From Marinomonas rhodophyticola (GTDB taxonomy: Bacteria > Pseudomonadota > Gammaproteobacteria > Pseudomonadales > Marinomonadaceae), in the NCBI RefSeq assembly GCF_026113935.1, contig NZ_JAPEUL010000004.1, forward strand, positions 434,001-498,000: a stretch of 64,000 bases of DNA, in the 5' to 3' direction. Positions 61,801 to 64,000 of this stretch are shown here, in pieces (the stretch's first letter is position 1; each line of letters begins with the position of its first letter). Position numbers and translations under genes: made by a program. The notes below the pieces were generated by a model that was given only the letters and a program-made list of their open reading frames with translations, ran no database searches and was not told the DNA's origin.

Positions 61801-61883
61801 TTGCCTGCTTGAATCGAAAAACAGGCAAGTGCGATAGTGAGTGCAAACCAATAGGGGATGATTTTTCTAATAGTGTTTATCAT
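58857..61883 (-). CDS. M16 pitrilysin/insulinase-family protease (two frame breaks)
   Basis: A large secreted zinc protease similar to protease III (pitrilysin). Signal peptide IRKIIPYWFALTIALACFSI-QA. Active-site block [20 protein letters not shown] has the inverted HxxEH motif, with the third ligand Glu in AVDSEYKAKL. The C-terminal inactive M16 domains follow. Breaks occur near 60040 (one C missing in CCCCC; repair gives NALLNQLWSRLYNDS) and near 59115 (repair gives LLDEPQ-MTAKNLSDNALEEW). The repaired length is about 1000 residues, close to pitrilysin (962), likely acting on periplasmic peptides. Confidence 0.87.
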
Positions 61884-61914
61884 GGCTTCAGATTACTTAA
61901 GCCTGTGATGAGAT

Positions 61915-61940
61915 GCAATGGACAAGTTTTTGTCCATTGC
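61915..61940. terminator. Hairpin between yciK and the M16 protease
   Basis: GCAATGGACA (61915-61924) and TGTCCATTGC (61931-61940) are exactly complementary with a 6-base loop. It follows the yciK stop on the minus strand. No clean U-tract follows, so termination is likely but weak. Confidence 0.55.
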
Positions 61941-61956
61941 TAAAAATGGGCCAACT

Positions 61957-62700
61957 TTATTGAGCGTCTAAAGATTGGCCGTTTACATTCAGGCTGTCAT
62001 CACCCATTAAATAAAGATAAAGTGGCATAATATCTTCTGCAGCAGGCAGGGTTGTTGGATCCTCGTCAGGGTAGGCGTTTGCCCTCATATTCGTCCTTGT
62101 GGCTCCAGGGTTTATGGCATTTGCCCGGACATTTGGTGAGAGGCTTTGTAGCTCACTAGAGAGCAGTTGCATCATTGCTTCTGTGGCGAATTTAGAGATG
62201 GCATAGGCGCCCCAGTTGGCTTTGGCTTTTCTCCCTACGCCTGAGGAGGTAAAAATAATAGATGCGTTATCTGCTTTCTGTAAAAGAGGGAGTAGGGCTT
62301 GGTTTAGCAGTAATTGACTGGTGACATTAACGCGCATCACCTGTTCAAACAGTACTGGGTCGTAGTTTGCTAGATTGGTGCGCTCACCAAGTAGGCTGGC
62401 GTTATGAAGAATGCCGTCAAGGTGGCCAAACTCACTTTCAATGGTATTGGCAAGCTCTATGTAGTCGTGTCCTGCGGCACCATCCAAGTTTAGTGGGACA
62501 ATGGCTGCCTGGGGATATTGCTGCTTTTCTATATAGTCGTAAACTGCTTCAAGTTTCTTGGTGGTGCGCCCTAACAGAATAACAGTTGCACCGTGTTTTG
62601 CATAAGTAATGGCGGCGGCTCTTCCTATGCCGTCACCTGCGCCTGTAACAAGGATTGCTTTGTCTTTGAGTAGTTGGCTCGGGGCTTGATAATCAAACAT
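61957..62700 (-). CDS. yciK: YciK-type short-chain oxidoreductase
   Basis: A 247-residue classical SDR: nucleotide loop VTGAGDGIGRAAA, GILHNASLLG (NNAG equivalent), catalytic Ser in FTSSGVGRKAKANWGAY with Tyr-x3-Lys (YAISK), and AINPGATRTNMRANA. It matches the YciK subfamily. The substrate is unknown. It is 20 bp downstream of ubiG on the same strand, so it is probably co-transcribed. Confidence 0.93.
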   Translation of the reverse strand: MFDYQAPSQLLKDKAILVTGAGDGIGRAAAITYAKHGATVILLGRTTKKLEAVYDYIEKQQYPQAAIVPLNLDGAAGHDYIELANTIESEFGHLDGILHNASLLGERTNLANYDPVLFEQVMRVNVTSQLLLNQALLPLLQKADNASIIFTSSGVGRKAKANWGAYAISKFATEAMMQLLSSELQSLSPNVRANAINPGATRTNMRANAYPDEDPTTLPAAEDIMPLYLYLMGDDSLNVNGQSLDAQ

Positions 62701-62720
62701 ATCTCCTCCTTGCGTCTTTA

Positions 62721-63443
62721 TCAGACTTTGATTTTTTGAGTATGCATTAGGTAATTGACTGACACGTCTTTGTCATTCAATTTGTACACTTTGCTCAACG
62801 GGTTGTAAGTCATGCCTGTCATGTGGGTGACTTCGTCTCCCGCTTGTCTTGCGTAATTATTGAGTTCGGCCGGTTGGATGAATTTGGCATAATCGTGGGT
62901 GCCTTTAGGTAGCATTTTGAGTATGTATTCAGCCCCGATGATAGCGAATAAGTAAGCTTTGGGGTTTCTGTTTATGGTAGAGAAAAATACGTGACCACCT
63001 GGTTTTACTAACGCCATGCAGGCATTTATTACAGAGGCGGGGTCTGGTACGTGCTCTAGCATTTCAAGGCAGGTAACGACATCGTATTGGCCAGCTTCGC
63101 GTTGTGCGATTTCTTCTGCGGTGATTTTCTCGTAATCAATATTGAGCTTGGATTCTGTCAGATGCAGTTTGGCAACGGCTAGAGGAGCTTCGCCCATATC
63201 GATGCCTTTGACATCGGCACCTAGCTTTGCCATTGCTTCAGATAAAATGCCGCCGCCACAGCCTATGTCGATAACTTTTTTACCTTGTAAGCCTTCTGAG
63301 CGTTCATTTATATAGTTGGTGCGCAAAGGGTTAATGTCGTGCAGTGGCTTGAATTCATTTTCTGTATCCCACCAACGGCTCGCGAGCGCTTCAAACTTGG
63401 CAACTTCATCTAGATCTACATTGTTTTGCTGAGGGTTTGTCAT
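62721..63443 (-). CDS. ubiG: Ubiquinone O-methyltransferase UbiG
   Basis: UbiG performs both O-methylations in ubiquinone synthesis, using SAM at the inner membrane. The 240 residues contain the SAM site [20 protein letters not shown], the family start [15 protein letters not shown], and [20 protein letters not shown]. The gene is divergent from gyrA, the same arrangement as in E. coli. The frame is complete. Confidence 0.96.
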   Translation of the reverse strand: MTNPQQNNVDLDEVAKFEALASRWWDTENEFKPLHDINPLRTNYINERSEGLQGKKVIDIGCGGGILSEAMAKLGADVKGIDMGEAPLAVAKLHLTESKLNIDYEKITAEEIAQREAGQYDVVTCLEMLEHVPDPASVINACMALVKPGGHVFFSTINRNPKAYLFAIIGAEYILKMLPKGTHDYAKFIQPAELNNYARQAGDEVTHMTGMTYNPLSKVYKLNDKDVSVNYLMHTQKIKV

Positions 63444-63765
63444 TTGTTTGGCTTCCGTTTTTCAGTGTTGCTGAGGTTGGAGTAAAGTGATGTTGTATAT
63501 GGATAAAGTTTATTTTGACAGTATAGCGCCAACCCTGCAGGTGACCAATAGTAAACTTCTTTTGTCCTAATAGTATAACCACTTAGCGCGCTTGGGTGAA
63601 ATGGGAGGCGTTGAATTGAGATTGGGGAGAGCATAATTGTTAGATTGAGCTACAAAACATGCTCCTCAAAGGGGTGTTATTTATTTCCTTATGTTACAAT
63701 ACGGCGCTTATAAAAAGATATTAGGGAGTCTTCTTGACTCCAAGGCATAAGGATCGATTGTATCT
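63444..63765. promoter_or_regulatory. Divergent ubiG/gyrA promoter region
   Basis: A 322-bp gap with no supported gene. Upstream of gyrA, TACAAT at 63695-63700 is a reasonable -10 hexamer, but no clear -35 stands at the right spacing. An AAGGAT lies 11 bases before the gyrA ATG. The ubiG promoter should be near 63450-63560. Confidence 0.4.
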
Positions 63766-64000
63766 ATGGGTGAATTAGCCAAAGAAATTATTCCCGTCAG
63801 TATCGAAAATGAACTTAAGGGATCTTACCTAGATTACGCAATGAGCGTTATTGTCGGTCGAGCATTACCTGATGTACGAGACGGGTTAAAGCCTGTTCAC
63901 CGTCGCGTTCTATTTGCGATGAATGAACTTAAAAATGATTGGAATAAACCGTACAAAAAATCGGCGCGTATCGTCGGTGATGTAATCGGTAAATATCACC
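63766..64000 (+). CDS. gyrA: DNA gyrase subunit A, N-terminal part
   Basis: The first 78 codons are present; the gene runs off the right edge. It reads [20 protein letters not shown], then [26 protein letters not shown] and [15 protein letters not shown], the quinolone-resistance region start of GyrA. Gyrase introduces negative supercoils. The frame is intact as far as it can be read. Confidence 0.97.
   Translation, partial: MGELAKEIIPVSIENELKGSYLDYAMSVIVGRALPDVRDGLKPVHRRVLFAMNELKNDWNKPYKKSARIVGDVIGKYH

Overview
The window reads as a stretch of a gammaproteobacterial chromosome, most likely a marine member of the Oceanospirillales close to Marinomonas. This placement is inferred from moderate GC, E. 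coli-like gene order in several blocks, a FabV-type enoyl reductase and many chemosensory and sensor genes. Conserved blocks are holA-lptE-leuS with ybeL divergent, lnt-corC-ybeY-phoH-miaB, rluA-rapA, and ubiG divergent from gyrA. No tRNA, rRNA or CRISPR array was seen.

Layout: 1-11.8 kb is housekeeping: a FIST-domain sensor cut by the left edge, replication, LPS transport, leucyl-tRNA synthesis, lipoprotein acylation, ribosome maturation and tRNA modification. 11.9-17.1 kb holds envelope, signalling and hydrolase genes. 17.1-22.9 kb is an accessory island. It contains an orphan HigA antitoxin, relics of small genes, two integron-type cassettes with attC recombination sites and no integrase (a CALIN), an IS110/IS1111-group element sitting next to a truncated attC, and a RelE/ParE toxin-antitoxin pair flanked by a 91-bp direct repeat that encodes a helix-turn-helix-like peptide. 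22.9-41 kb returns to core genes (rluA, rapA, yigZ, rmuC, a metal exporter, rdgC, tdk, ybfE, prc, apeB, tolC, xni, gltX). 41-52 kb is sensory and regulatory: a chemoreceptor, a probable Fur-controlled araC-flavodoxin pair, a DctB/DctD-type system, an AEC transporter and a BaeSR-type system. 52-64 kb carries a lysophospholipid-type acyltransferase, an aminotransferase, a YebC-family protein, a glycosyltransferase, fabV, an M16 protease, yciK, ubiG and the start of gyrA.

Two points stand out. First, the island at 17-22.7 kb: the cassette proteins look like a GIY-YIG nuclease and, more weakly, an OGG-fold helix-hairpin-helix protein, which makes them candidates for phage defence (inference). Second, at least 20 single-base frame breaks, many in homopolymers, run through otherwise intact conserved genes (rluA, rmuC, prc, apeB, tolC, fabV, baeS, an M16 protease and others). 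This looks like sequence error rather than decay, so the broken genes are given here as single loci with the break position stated.
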